Source of the DNA: Cytophagales bacterium | Lineage (GTDB): Bacteria; Bacteroidota; Bacteroidia; Cytophagales; Spirosomataceae | Reading direction: 5' to 3' | Assembly: GCA_013298025.1 (NCBI GenBank) | Contig: JAAFJE010000003.1 | Coordinates: 124,001 to 188,000, forward strand | Length of the DNA: 64,000 nt | In this document: piece after piece, positions 55,184 to 63,467 of the stretch | How the letters are laid out: the number at the start of each line of letters is the position of its first letter | Numbering within the stretch: position 1 is the first letter of the stretch | Position numbers and translations under genes: made by a program | Notes under the pieces: model-generated | The model's input: the letters and a program-made list of their open reading frames with translations, nothing else | Databases searched by the model: none | What the model was told of the DNA's origin: nothing

Positions 55184-55273
55184 AATTCATTTATATATTT
55201 TACATTTGTAGCCATCAGCAGGAGCTAAAAGAACCTTACAAACGCCCTGATTCACTTTGCTGCATTTGTGTTT

Positions 55274-56314
55274 ATGAAAAAAATAAGAATCGCTTCGTTA
55301 CTCATCAGTATCTTGCCGTACTGGTATTGCATCGGACAAACAGCCGAAAAAAATACAGATATGCTGATGTCGGAAGCTTTTGTAACGGCGTATAATCAAG
55401 CATCTTATGAATATTTTTACACCTTGCTTGCTCCCAAACTTCAACAGGTACTGCCTTACGACAAGCTCTTAACTTACTTCGATACGGTGCATCAAAGGGC
55501 AGGAAATATCAAGCACAAAGAATTTTACCGTTATACCGACACGGGTTTTGCCTTGTATAAAGTACAGTTTGATAAAAAACTGTATGGCTTGTATATTTTT
55601 ACCGATTCTACCCAACAAATACAAAGCTTTAGAATTGGGGCATTTAGAGATGAGAATTTACGCCAATTTCGTAAAAATATATCAAACCTCAAGTTGCCTT
55701 TCGACGAAGAATGGACAGTGGTGTCGGGTGGCCCGAAGCCCGAAGGAAACGTGCATATCAATGATGCGGCACAACTGTATGCCTTCGACTGGGTGATAAA
55801 AGACGCTAAACGACAATCATACAAAACCGATGGACTGAGTAATGAAGATTATTATGCGTTTAAAAAGCAAGTATTAGCACCTTGCGAAGGGCAAATCTAC
55901 TTGATTGTGGATGGCATTCAAGACAATAAGCCCGGTACACCCAACCTCAATGACCCACTAGGCAATTATTTAATCATAGAAACACCTAACCGAGAGTTTA
56001 TTTACTTGACCCACTTTTTCCAAAATTCAATCAAGGTTATTCAAAACCAAGAAGTAAAAGCGGGGCAAGTATTGGGTTTATGTGGCAATTCGGGTAGTGT
56101 GAGCGAGCCAACAATTCATTTTCATTTACAAAACGTAGCGGATGTCAATATTGCTACAGGCGTAAAATGCCATTTCGAGCAAATCATTGCCAACCACGTT
56201 TCTATCAGAGATTATTCGCCTATTCAACACGATGTCGTTTCTAATAAATGGCTTGGCTCAGAGCCACCTGCGGGCTTGCATGGTAAGAAGAAAGCAAAAA
56301 AGAAAAAACAATGA
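55274..56314 (+). CDS. M23 family metallopeptidase (LytM-like)
   Basis: A 346-residue exported protein from ATG 55274 (MKKIRIASLLISILPYWYCI); an ATG two codons earlier is possible. An N-terminal DUF3887-like domain (about 25-125) precedes the LytM core with NYLIIETPNREFIYLTHFFQ, then GQVLGLCGNSGSVSEPTIHF and the HFHLQ zinc motif; FDWVIKDA carries the Asp ligand. It likely cleaves peptidoglycan cross-links. Its stop overlaps the next gene's ATG (ATGA). Confidence 0.85.
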   Translation: MKKIRIASLLISILPYWYCIGQTAEKNTDMLMSEAFVTAYNQASYEYFYTLLAPKLQQVLPYDKLLTYFDTVHQRAGNIKHKEFYRYTDTGFALYKVQFDKKLYGLYIFTDSTQQIQSFRIGAFRDENLRQFRKNISNLKLPFDEEWTVVSGGPKPEGNVHINDAAQLYAFDWVIKDAKRQSYKTDGLSNEDYYAFKKQVLAPCEGQIYLIVDGIQDNKPGTPNLNDPLGNYLIIETPNREFIYLTHFFQNSIKVIQNQEVKAGQVLGLCGNSGSVSEPTIHFHLQNVADVNIATGVKCHFEQIIANHVSIRDYSPIQHDVVSNKWLGSEPPAGLHGKKKAKKKKQ

Positions 56315-57828
56315 TACAAAAATATCCAGTAGGCATTCAAGATTTCGGCGAAATACGTACAGGGGGATATTTGTACGTGGACAAAACGGCGTTTGTCCAT
56401 ACACTGGTGACGCAAGGGAAATATTACTTTCTCTCTCGTCCACGGAGGTTTGGCAAATCTTTGTTTATTAGCACTTTAGCGTGTTTGTTTCTGGCTAAAA
56501 AAGAACTTTTCAAAGGCTTATACATCGAAGACAAATGGAATTGGAAACAAACTTTTCCGATTATCAGAATTTCTTTTAGCAATATTGGACACAAAGAAAA
56601 AGGGCTTTATCGGGCCATCGACGAGCAATTGGATAACCTCGCAGAGGGCTACGGAATTGTTTTTCGAGAAAAAACTATCAGTGGAAAGTTTAAAGAGCTT
56701 ATTGAAAAGCTTGCTGAAACTCGTGGCAAAGTAGTGGTGTTAATCGACGAATACGACCGTCCCATCATTGATTATTTGGGTGAAGACACCGCCAAAGCCA
56801 TCGAGAATCGGGACATCATGAAGGTGTTTTATTCCATCTTGAAAGATGCTGACCCCCATTTGAAATTGGTCTTTATCACAGGCGTTTCTAAATTTTCGAG
56901 GGTGAGTATTTTTTCTGATTTGAATAATTTGACCGACATAACGCTTAGTCATCATTTTTCAGCAAGTTGTGGTATTTCAGAAACTGAATTGGAAACGTAT
57001 TTTCAAGAAGAATTAAAGGTTTACGACAAAGAAAAAATACGAGCGTGGTACAATGGCTACTCGTGGGATTTAGCTGTGCGTGTGTATAATCCCTTCTCTT
57101 TGATGCACTTTTTCAGAGAAGGTAAATTTCATAACTACTGGTTCGATACAGGCACGCCAACCTTTCTCATCAAACTTACCAAACAAATTCATTTGTATGA
57201 TTTTGAAAACCGAGAAACGAGTTTGTCGCATCTCAATTCTTACGACCTCGAACGCTTGGAATTGATACCCTTGATGTTCCAAACGGGTTATCTTACGTTC
57301 AAAAGTTACGACGAAGAAGGCGATATTTACACTTTAGGATTTCCGAATAAAGAAGTCAAAAAGTCATACTTAGAAGTGCTGCTAGATGCCGTGCGAGAAT
57401 ATCCCAGCGACCAAGGCATTGTGCTAGTTAATGAGCTAAGAAAGACACTTTTAGCAGGCAATATCGATAAACTAGAAAGTATTTTGAACTCACTTTTCAA
57501 ATCACTCCCGTATGAACTTTGGCAAAAGGAGAATGAGCATTTTTATCATGCTATTATCCATTTAGCATTCACATTGTTAGGTGTTTATGTGCAATCAGAA
57601 GTACAAACATCAGACGGCAGAATGGACGCTTTGGTGCGAATGAAGGAGTATATTTATTGCTTTGAATTTAAGTTGGACGGCTCGGCAGAGGAAGCATTGG
57701 TACAAATCAAGGACAAAGGCTATTTACAACCTTTTGCCCAAGAAGGAAAAAAGTTAGTAGCCGTAGGCATTAATTTTTCGAGTGAAAAGAAGAAAGTGGA
57801 AGCTTTGAGGTGGGAGGAAATAACGTAA
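56311..57828 (+). CDS. AAA-ATPase-like protein with C-terminal PD-(D/E)XK domain, copy 3
   Basis: A 505-residue paralogue of the genes at 3835 and 5371. Walker A (RRFGKS), Walker B (LIDEYDRP) and the PD-(D/E)XK motif are intact. Its first 45 residues differ (FGEIRTGGYLYVDKTAFVHT in place of FEKLRRENFLYVDKTDFVYQ), while the central block matches copy 2. The ATG overlaps the stop of the M23 gene by four bases, so here it has become the second gene of an unrelated operon. Function unknown. Confidence 0.88.
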   Translation: MIQKYPVGIQDFGEIRTGGYLYVDKTAFVHTLVTQGKYYFLSRPRRFGKSLFISTLACLFLAKKELFKGLYIEDKWNWKQTFPIIRISFSNIGHKEKGLYRAIDEQLDNLAEGYGIVFREKTISGKFKELIEKLAETRGKVVVLIDEYDRPIIDYLGEDTAKAIENRDIMKVFYSILKDADPHLKLVFITGVSKFSRVSIFSDLNNLTDITLSHHFSASCGISETELETYFQEELKVYDKEKIRAWYNGYSWDLAVRVYNPFSLMHFFREGKFHNYWFDTGTPTFLIKLTKQIHLYDFENRETSLSHLNSYDLERLELIPLMFQTGYLTFKSYDEEGDIYTLGFPNKEVKKSYLEVLLDAVREYPSDQGIVLVNELRKTLLAGNIDKLESILNSLFKSLPYELWQKENEHFYHAIIHLAFTLLGVYVQSEVQTSDGRMDALVRMKEYIYCFEFKLDGSAEEALVQIKDKGYLQPFAQEGKKLVAVGINFSSEKKKVEALRWEEIT

Positions 57829-57985
57829 TAGTATTACCTCTCACTTCAAGACTTCCACTCTTAAAAATTAAGATAGGATAAGGCTTTTTTATATTGCCAG
57901 TATCCAGACAACAAAAACTACATACTGTATCTAATTTTGAATCAATATCCTCACTGTGCAATTTGCATTACTTTAAGCACAATTT

Positions 57986-58348
57986 CTAATTTGTTCGGTC
58001 TTTGTCTATAATTACTTTTTGTCTGTGCATTTCTCCCCACGAAACAAGAGCCGAAAGTACGTCTTGCAAGGTGTCTGCATAAGATAATAGTTCGTACTCT
58101 ACTACCACAGGTACACCTATCTCCACTTTTCTTTTTACAAAGCCATTTTCTTCAAGGTCTTTTAGTACACCTGAAAGCACTTTGGCAGAGATACCATCTA
58201 TGGTTCTTTGTAAGTCATTAAAGCGGGTATGTCCGTCTTTTAAGGCAATAATTACCCGCAAAGTCCATTTGCCACCAATTACATACATAGCGTCTTCAAG
58301 GGCTTTGATGGAGGTTCTACATTTTTCTGTACTAATTACGTTTCCCAT
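57986..58348 (-). CDS. HxlR/MarR-type transcriptional regulator
   Basis: A 120-residue winged-helix regulator of the HxlR (DUF24) family: ALEDAMYVIGGKWTLRVIIA is the hallmark, with FNDLQRTIDGISAKVLSGVL as the recognition helix region. A Cys near the N-terminus (CRTSIKALED) is conserved in redox- or quinone-sensing members such as YodB. It is divergent from an azoreductase gene, the usual arrangement for a quinone- or diamide-responsive repressor. Confidence 0.92.
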   Translation of the reverse strand: MGNVISTEKCRTSIKALEDAMYVIGGKWTLRVIIALKDGHTRFNDLQRTIDGISAKVLSGVLKDLEENGFVKRKVEIGVPVVVEYELLSYADTLQDVLSALVSWGEMHRQKVIIDKDRTN

Positions 58349-58370
58349 ATTTGTATAGATTACTAACCTA

Positions 58371-58406
58371 AAGGTTACTACTTACCTTATGTATAGTAGT
58401 AACTTT
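58371..58406. promoter_or_regulatory. Inverted repeat operator between hxlR and azoreductase genes
   Basis: AAGGTTACTAC and GTAGTAACTTT form imperfect 11-base arms 14 bases apart, just upstream of the azoreductase -7 element. It is the likely HxlR site. Confidence 0.6.
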
Positions 58407-58423
58407 TGGAAAGCAAATGTACA

Positions 58424-58431
58424 TAGCTTTG
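58424..58431 (+). promoter_or_regulatory. -7 element of the azoreductase promoter
   Basis: TAGCTTTG fits TAnnTTTG and ends 28 bases before the ATG at 58460. The inverted repeat lies directly upstream. Confidence 0.55.
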
Positions 58432-58459
58432 TGACATCATTAAAATAAATTATCAAGAA

Positions 58460-59074
58460 ATGTCAACAAAAAAAGTACTTCACATTAAAGCAAGCATCAA
58501 TGGCGATGCCTCAAAAAGCAATCAGCTTTCAAACGCAATCATCGAAAAGCTCAATAACACGTATTCAGGATGCACGATTGAAACCCTCGATTTATCCGAA
58601 AACCCTCTGCCTTTTCTTACTGCTGAAATGCATCAGGCATTTTCTACTCCGAAAGAGGCACGTAGCCAAACACAGACGGCAATTATTCAGCCTTCTGAAA
58701 TCGCCATAAAACAAATCAAGGAGGCAGACATTGTAGTTCTGGCGGTTCCATTCTATAATTTTAGTATTCCTGCCAGCCTAAAAGCATGGCTCGACCAAAT
58801 TGCTCGGCCCAATGAAACTTTTAGCTATGCAACAGGCTCTCTGCAAGGTTTATTGATGAATAAAAAAGTCTATTTGGCTATAGCATCTGGTGGGATATAC
58901 ACTGAAGGAATGATGAAAGCTTATGATTTCACAGAAAACTATTTGCGTGCTGTACTTGGATTTATGGGTTTGACCGACGTAAGCACTTTTCGTATGGAAG
59001 GTATTGCTGTGCCAAATTTAGGCGAACAAGCAGTTACAAAAGCATTGGAAGCTGTAGAGGCTTATAGTTTTTAA
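58460..59074 (+). CDS. azoR: FMN-dependent NADH-azoreductase (AzoR family)
   Basis: A 204-residue flavodoxin-fold protein. The phosphate-binding start KKVLHIKASINGDASKSNQL, the PFYNFSIPASLKAWLDQIAR region (FMN contact) and LAIASGGIYTEGMMKAYDFT fit AzoR. It reduces azo compounds and quinones with NADH using FMN. It is controlled, by position, by the divergent HxlR protein. Confidence 0.92.
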   Translation: MSTKKVLHIKASINGDASKSNQLSNAIIEKLNNTYSGCTIETLDLSENPLPFLTAEMHQAFSTPKEARSQTQTAIIQPSEIAIKQIKEADIVVLAVPFYNFSIPASLKAWLDQIARPNETFSYATGSLQGLLMNKKVYLAIASGGIYTEGMMKAYDFTENYLRAVLGFMGLTDVSTFRMEGIAVPNLGEQAVTKALEAVEAYSF

Positions 59075-59100
59075 AACCTTATACAATTGCTTAGTGTCGG

Positions 59101-59128
59101 TTTGGCTGCGTTGCTACACTCAGCCAAA
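59101..59128 (+). terminator. Weak hairpin after the azoreductase gene
   Basis: Eight-base arms (TTTGGCTG and CAGCCAAA) with a 12-base loop, 27 bases after the stop; no T tract. Confidence 0.4.
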
Positions 59129-59344
59129 TTGATAAATATCATAGAGAACCGTATATAAATCACCATTATACTTTTGCTGTTTCAAGTTTAAAAACTTAGA
59201 ACAGCAAGGGAGAGCTAAGACCAACCAACGGGCTAATAAAATAATGTTTTTGCACGTGTTGTTGGTGAACAAACACCAATAATGGTGGAAATGTGATTTA
59301 TTTACTGAATTAAGCTTTATTAAAATAAGGTTTCCAAAGCTAAT

Positions 59345-59605
59345 GGAGAGATTTTGCTTCCCGATTCACGAAATAAGCTTCCCGATAGATGAAATTCCCA
59401 ATCTGATTGAGAGATTTTGCTTCCCGATTCACGAAACAAGCTTCCCAATAGATGAAATTTCTAATCTGACTGAGAGATTTTACTTCCCAATAGATGAAAT
59501 TCCTAATCTGATTGAGAGATTTTGCTTTCCGATTCACGAAATTTGTATGCTGATTGATGAAATAAGCTTTCCTATAAATAGAAATCATAATCCGATTGAG
59601 AAATT
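59345..59605. repeat. 21-bp-period tandem repeat (63-bp higher-order unit)
   Basis: Units such as ATTTTGCTTCCCGATTCACG, AATAAGCTTCCCGATAGATG and AATTCCCAATCTGATTGAG alternate. ATTTTG starts at 59351, 59414, 59477 and 59519 (steps 63, 63, 42), all multiples of 21. Both strands are open because of the period, but no start or ribosome binding site or family supports a gene. The flanks 59130-59345 and 59605-59682 hold nothing recognisable. Confidence 0.75.
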
Positions 59606-59682
59606 TTCCTGTTCTATTCACCTTTTCATCCTAATCAGAAAAAGAATATCTTTATAAATTCTTTTAAAACCTTTTTTAACAC

Positions 59683-60249
59683 ATGAAAAATCTTCCATCC
59701 TCATTACGCATCATCACAATAGGCTTTATCACTTTTATATCACTTTTGGCTTGTCGAGAAGCGACTCAAGTGAACACTAAAAAATTTGATAGTAAGGCTA
59801 CCAAAGTACAAATGGACATCCCTCAAAATTGGGATTTTCAATCAAATGTTGCTGCTGGAGATAGCTCTACCCAATATCATGAGCAATACAAAAGAACAGA
59901 TAATGGGGGATTTATTGATATAGAAACCAAATTTAATCAATCTGATAGCGCTGCAACAGCAAGGTCTGCATCGAGTGCTAAAATAATGGCAGGGCTTATA
60001 CAAACCATGAAAGTAGAAAGTAACTTGTACAAAAACCTTGCAATTTTAGATGAAAGCGACGATGCTGTGCATAGCATTGTCATTTGTAGGTATGTTTGGG
60101 GCAAAAAGAATGAATTAACTTACTCGTTGCTGGCGGTATCTTGTGAGAAAAAAATCACCAAAATTATCAAAGTCGAGACATGGGACCAGTTGGAGGAGGC
60201 AAAACAAGTAAGCATTTTAACAGCCGTAAAAAACAGTCTTACCATGTGA
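59683..60249 (+). CDS. Lipoprotein of unknown function
   Basis: A 188-residue protein with a lipoprotein signal (SLRIITIGFITFISLLAC, cysteine at about residue 24). The mature part includes KVQMDIPQNWDFQSNVAAGD, reminiscent of PsbP/DUF1795-like alpha-beta sandwich proteins. The family call is tentative. It is a single gene. Confidence 0.65.
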   Translation: MKNLPSSLRIITIGFITFISLLACREATQVNTKKFDSKATKVQMDIPQNWDFQSNVAAGDSSTQYHEQYKRTDNGGFIDIETKFNQSDSAATARSASSAKIMAGLIQTMKVESNLYKNLAILDESDDAVHSIVICRYVWGKKNELTYSLLAVSCEKKITKIIKVETWDQLEEAKQVSILTAVKNSLTM

Positions 60250-60275
60250 GAAAAACGATGGTGTTTGTTGTAAAT

Positions 60276-62216
60276 TTATGCTTCATGCCCAAGCGGAAAC
60301 GTAACGATAAAGGTGGTGCCTTGTTGTTCTTGACTGACAACACTTATATGAGCATGATTGAGGTCGGCAAATTGCTTGACTAGCGTTAGCCCGATGCCTA
60401 AACCTTTTTCGTTGTTTGTTCCAATCGTTGATATTTGCTTGCCCGATTCTTGAAAAAGTTTTTGCAGTTTTTCCTGTGACATCCCAACGCCATCATCTTT
60501 TACGGTGATACTAACTTTTTCATTATCAAATGTATAGCTAATATGAATAATGCCACCTACATCGGTAAATTTCAAGGCGTTGGCAATAAGATTTTGAAAT
60601 AATATGTGTATTTGGTTGGGGTCTGCCTGAATATATACGGGCGAAGTATAGTCATGAAGTAGTAAAATCGACTTGTTTTGTGCAATACTCACAAAAACAT
60701 TGATGATTTGTTCGATAACATCGGTAATACAAGTAGGCTGAATATGTGTTTGAAGTCCTTCTTTTTGGCTATGTGCCCACGTAAGCAAATGTTCGAGCAT
60801 ACCAGCAGTGGCAAGGGCTTGTTCATATACTTTATCGAGCATCAATTGCCTGTCTTCTTCTTTTAAAATATCTGATTTGAAGAGTTGCAAGCTGCTTAAA
60901 ATAGTAGCAAAAGGAGTTCGTAGGTCATGTCCAATGATAGAAAAGAGCTTGTTTTTGGTCTGGTTCGACGCTTGTAAAGCTTGGTTTTTTTCTTCTATCA
61001 ATTGCTTTTGTATTGAAATTTCTTCTGATTTTTTTTGTAAAGCAAGATACAAACGTTGCTTTTTTTGGGCGTTTCTATATAAAATGAATAGAATGATGAG
61101 CAAAGAAACCACAAGAATAATCGCAATCAAAATAAGCATATTGCCATTGGCTTCTTTGTGTTCTGCTACTTCTTTTTGTTGCTGTAAAATCTTGTTATCT
61201 GCTTGTGTTTTAATTAGTTGTAGGTAGTTGATTTCTTTATTTTTATTCTCATTAAAAATACTATCACTGTATTGTTTATGCAATTTTAAATAACGATACG
61301 CTTCGTCGAATTGTCCTGCCTGATGGTACGATTGATGCAAAATGGCAAGTGCCTGCATAATGTCCCATTTGGTATGGGTACGTTTAGCCAAAGCTAATCC
61401 TTGTAATCCTTCCTGAATAGCCATCGGATAATTCTGGCGTTCATAAAAACATTTGGCCAAACCTGTATAAGCAAAACTGTTTTCCCAGTCGCTCTGAAAA
61501 TCAGGGTTTTGAATGATACTGTTGTATAGTTTTTCGGCTTTGCTGATTTGTTTTTTTTCCAAATAATAATCGCCTAAATGGTTGTTGATAATGGCAATGA
61601 GCGATAGGTTATGAAGCTTGGTACTTAAATCTAAGCTTTTTTGAAAATACACGAAAGAACTATCGGCTTGGTGTTGTTTGGTAAAGATGAGTCCGAGGTT
61701 GAAGTAATTGGCTGATAATCTTTCTTGGTTTTTTATTTGTGCATTGATTGAAATGGCTTTTTGGAGTTCTTTTTTCGCACCAGAAAAATTACCTATTTCA
61801 AGATAAATTAAGCCTAGTACATTACTAGCATTGGCAATACCTGCTTTGTCTTGGATAGCTTGGCTGATGTTGTGGGTAATAATGATATATTTTAGCGCTA
61901 CGTTATACTCACTTTTTACATAATATAGCTTGGCTAAAGTTGAGTAGGCTAAGGCTTCGGCGGGTTTATGCTGTAAAATACGAGCGTATTTAATGGCTTG
62001 TTGTGCATATCGAATGCAAGAATCAGATGCAATAGATTGATATTGACGAGCAATGCCATTGAGCAAATCGAGATGTAATGTGCTTGGGTTATGGAGGGCA
62101 ATGCGTTCTTGTTCCTTCCATTGTAGAAGTAAACTGTCTAATTTACGTTGCTGAGATAAGAGTACGTAAGGAATGATTAATAAAAAAATGGTTTTGCTAA
62201 TAATTTTTAAAAACAT
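60276..62216 (-). CDS. TPR-containing membrane histidine kinase
   Basis: A 646-residue sensor kinase. A signal/anchor segment (FLKIISKTIFLLIIPYVLLS) is followed by a periplasmic TPR region (about 30-330), a transmembrane helix (MLILIAIILVVSLLIILFIL, about 355-375), a coiled coil, then HisKA with the phospho-acceptor in FSIIGHDLRTPFATILSS (about 430). HATPase follows: N box HILFQNLIANALKF, G1 VKDDGVGMS and G2 GLGIGLTLVKQF. All catalytic boxes are intact. No response regulator is adjacent. Confidence 0.94.
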   Translation of the reverse strand: MFLKIISKTIFLLIIPYVLLSQQRKLDSLLLQWKEQERIALHNPSTLHLDLLNGIARQYQSIASDSCIRYAQQAIKYARILQHKPAEALAYSTLAKLYYVKSEYNVALKYIIITHNISQAIQDKAGIANASNVLGLIYLEIGNFSGAKKELQKAISINAQIKNQERLSANYFNLGLIFTKQHQADSSFVYFQKSLDLSTKLHNLSLIAIINNHLGDYYLEKKQISKAEKLYNSIIQNPDFQSDWENSFAYTGLAKCFYERQNYPMAIQEGLQGLALAKRTHTKWDIMQALAILHQSYHQAGQFDEAYRYLKLHKQYSDSIFNENKNKEINYLQLIKTQADNKILQQQKEVAEHKEANGNMLILIAIILVVSLLIILFILYRNAQKKQRLYLALQKKSEEISIQKQLIEEKNQALQASNQTKNKLFSIIGHDLRTPFATILSSLQLFKSDILKEEDRQLMLDKVYEQALATAGMLEHLLTWAHSQKEGLQTHIQPTCITDVIEQIINVFVSIAQNKSILLLHDYTSPVYIQADPNQIHILFQNLIANALKFTDVGGIIHISYTFDNEKVSITVKDDGVGMSQEKLQKLFQESGKQISTIGTNNEKGLGIGLTLVKQFADLNHAHISVVSQEQQGTTFIVTFPLGHEA

Positions 62217-62221
62217 GCTAC

Positions 62222-62511
62222 CTAAAAATATTTAAAACAAGTTCGATTATAGAACAATACAACACCCTGATATGGCGTAGTACATCTATTTATTAAGAGA
62301 GCAAGCAAGCAATTTTTAAAGATAGTAAGATTAAACTTATAAATTTTAGTACAATTTCTGTTTTTTATAAAAAATAAAAGAAATGCTTGATTAGTATTTT
62401 TTATGACATCATAAGAAGATTGTGGAGAAAAATTATTCAAATATAGCACATTCTTAGCATATAAATTTGACAAAAGCGATTGTTTAGCAAAAATAGTGGG
62501 TTTTTCTTCGC
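62222..62511. other. Intergenic region, no gene seen
   Basis: An 83-codon open frame on the minus strand has low-complexity, atypical composition and no family resemblance. I see no RNA structure or promoter. Confidence 0.4.
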
Positions 62512-63054
62512 TTAATTATTTTCAAGCAATAGTTTCAACTGAGATAAACCTTCTTCTAAATCTTTCCCAATAACGTTGTCCATATTCATAAATAACAGCA
62601 TAATATTGCTTGGGTACTTCATTTTGCTTTGCAACGACCAGTACACTTTGGTTTGCTGGGCATCTATGGCTTTTGTACTGAGTTTGGCATAAGCGTTTCC
62701 AGCAAAAGGCTTGATGAAACGAATGGCATAAGCAACTTTTTTTAGTTCTTCTATTTCAATGATGGTTTGTTCGCCTTTGCCTGCTTTCTTCACTTGACTA
62801 TCCCAAGCCGATACAAAGCCTACTGTGCCATCGGTACCTGTATAAGTTTTTTGCATAGCTGGGTCGAGTTTGGCCCAAGCACTGTAGGTGTCTTGATTTT
62901 TGAGGTATTTGACAAAAGCAAAAACCTTTTCAACTGGCTGATTGATAATGATATGCCTTTTCACTGTATAACTTTTTTTTACAAATAAGGCTATCAGTAA
63001 TATATGGGCAATAAAGGCTAAAATACCAAATACAATAGGAGTAATAGCGGCCAT
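62512..63054 (-). CDS. SRPBCC (polyketide cyclase-like) protein with N-terminal TM
   Basis: A 180-residue protein. One N-terminal membrane helix (TPIVFGILAFIAHILLIALF) is followed by a START/SRPBCC domain: KRHIIINQPVEKVFAFVKYL, then DQTIIEIEELKK-like strands (GEQTIIEIEELKKVAYAIRF) and the final helix DNVIGKDLEEGLSQLKLLLE. Polyketide cyclase/dehydrase family proteins of this form are common in Bacteroidota. The ligand is unknown. Confidence 0.88.
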   Translation of the reverse strand: MAAITPIVFGILAFIAHILLIALFVKKSYTVKRHIIINQPVEKVFAFVKYLKNQDTYSAWAKLDPAMQKTYTGTDGTVGFVSAWDSQVKKAGKGEQTIIEIEELKKVAYAIRFIKPFAGNAYAKLSTKAIDAQQTKVYWSLQSKMKYPSNIMLLFMNMDNVIGKDLEEGLSQLKLLLENN

Positions 63055-63279
63055 ACGTAGGAAAATTTATGAGTGATTGGTTATAACAAATGATACGATA
63101 ATGACAAATTACAATTTTCTCTTAAAAAAATAAACATTTTAACCTGAAAATCTATTTATAAGAAAAGCAGGGTTGCTTTGTGAGATAATCACTTATAGCT
63201 AATGTTAGTCATCAAACATGAGTTTTCTACCCAGTTATACAAATAAGATGTGTTATTTTTGCCTTGAAACTTGTTTTTC

Positions 63280-63434
63280 TGCTAGAATAATGCAATTTTA
63301 GCTCCGCCAAACTATCTCTCGAATCCCACACGTGCTAATTATGGTTCTCGTACAAGAGCCAGTCCATTGAATTATAGTATTTGCCAACCTCTACATACCC
63401 GTGAATACCGTGCCATGTTCTTAACAACTTGGTG
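63280..63434 (+). other. Orphan open stretch without a start codon
   Basis: One frame encodes ANYGSRTRASPLNYSICQPL, ending REYRAMFLTTW before a stop. Composition is not random-looking, but no ATG, GTG or TTG start fits and no family is recognised. It may be a gene remnant or part of a structured RNA. The rest of 63055-63467 shows nothing. Confidence 0.2.
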
Positions 63435-63467
63435 AAATCCGCAATTATATTTTAATAGCTGAAATCT

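Noticed and set aside
59340-59657. 93- and 104-codon frames on opposite strands
   Set aside because: Both result from a 21-bp-period repeat; there is no credible start signal or homologue.
62222-62473. 83-codon minus-strand frame before the histidine kinase
   Set aside because: Low-complexity composition without family or start support.
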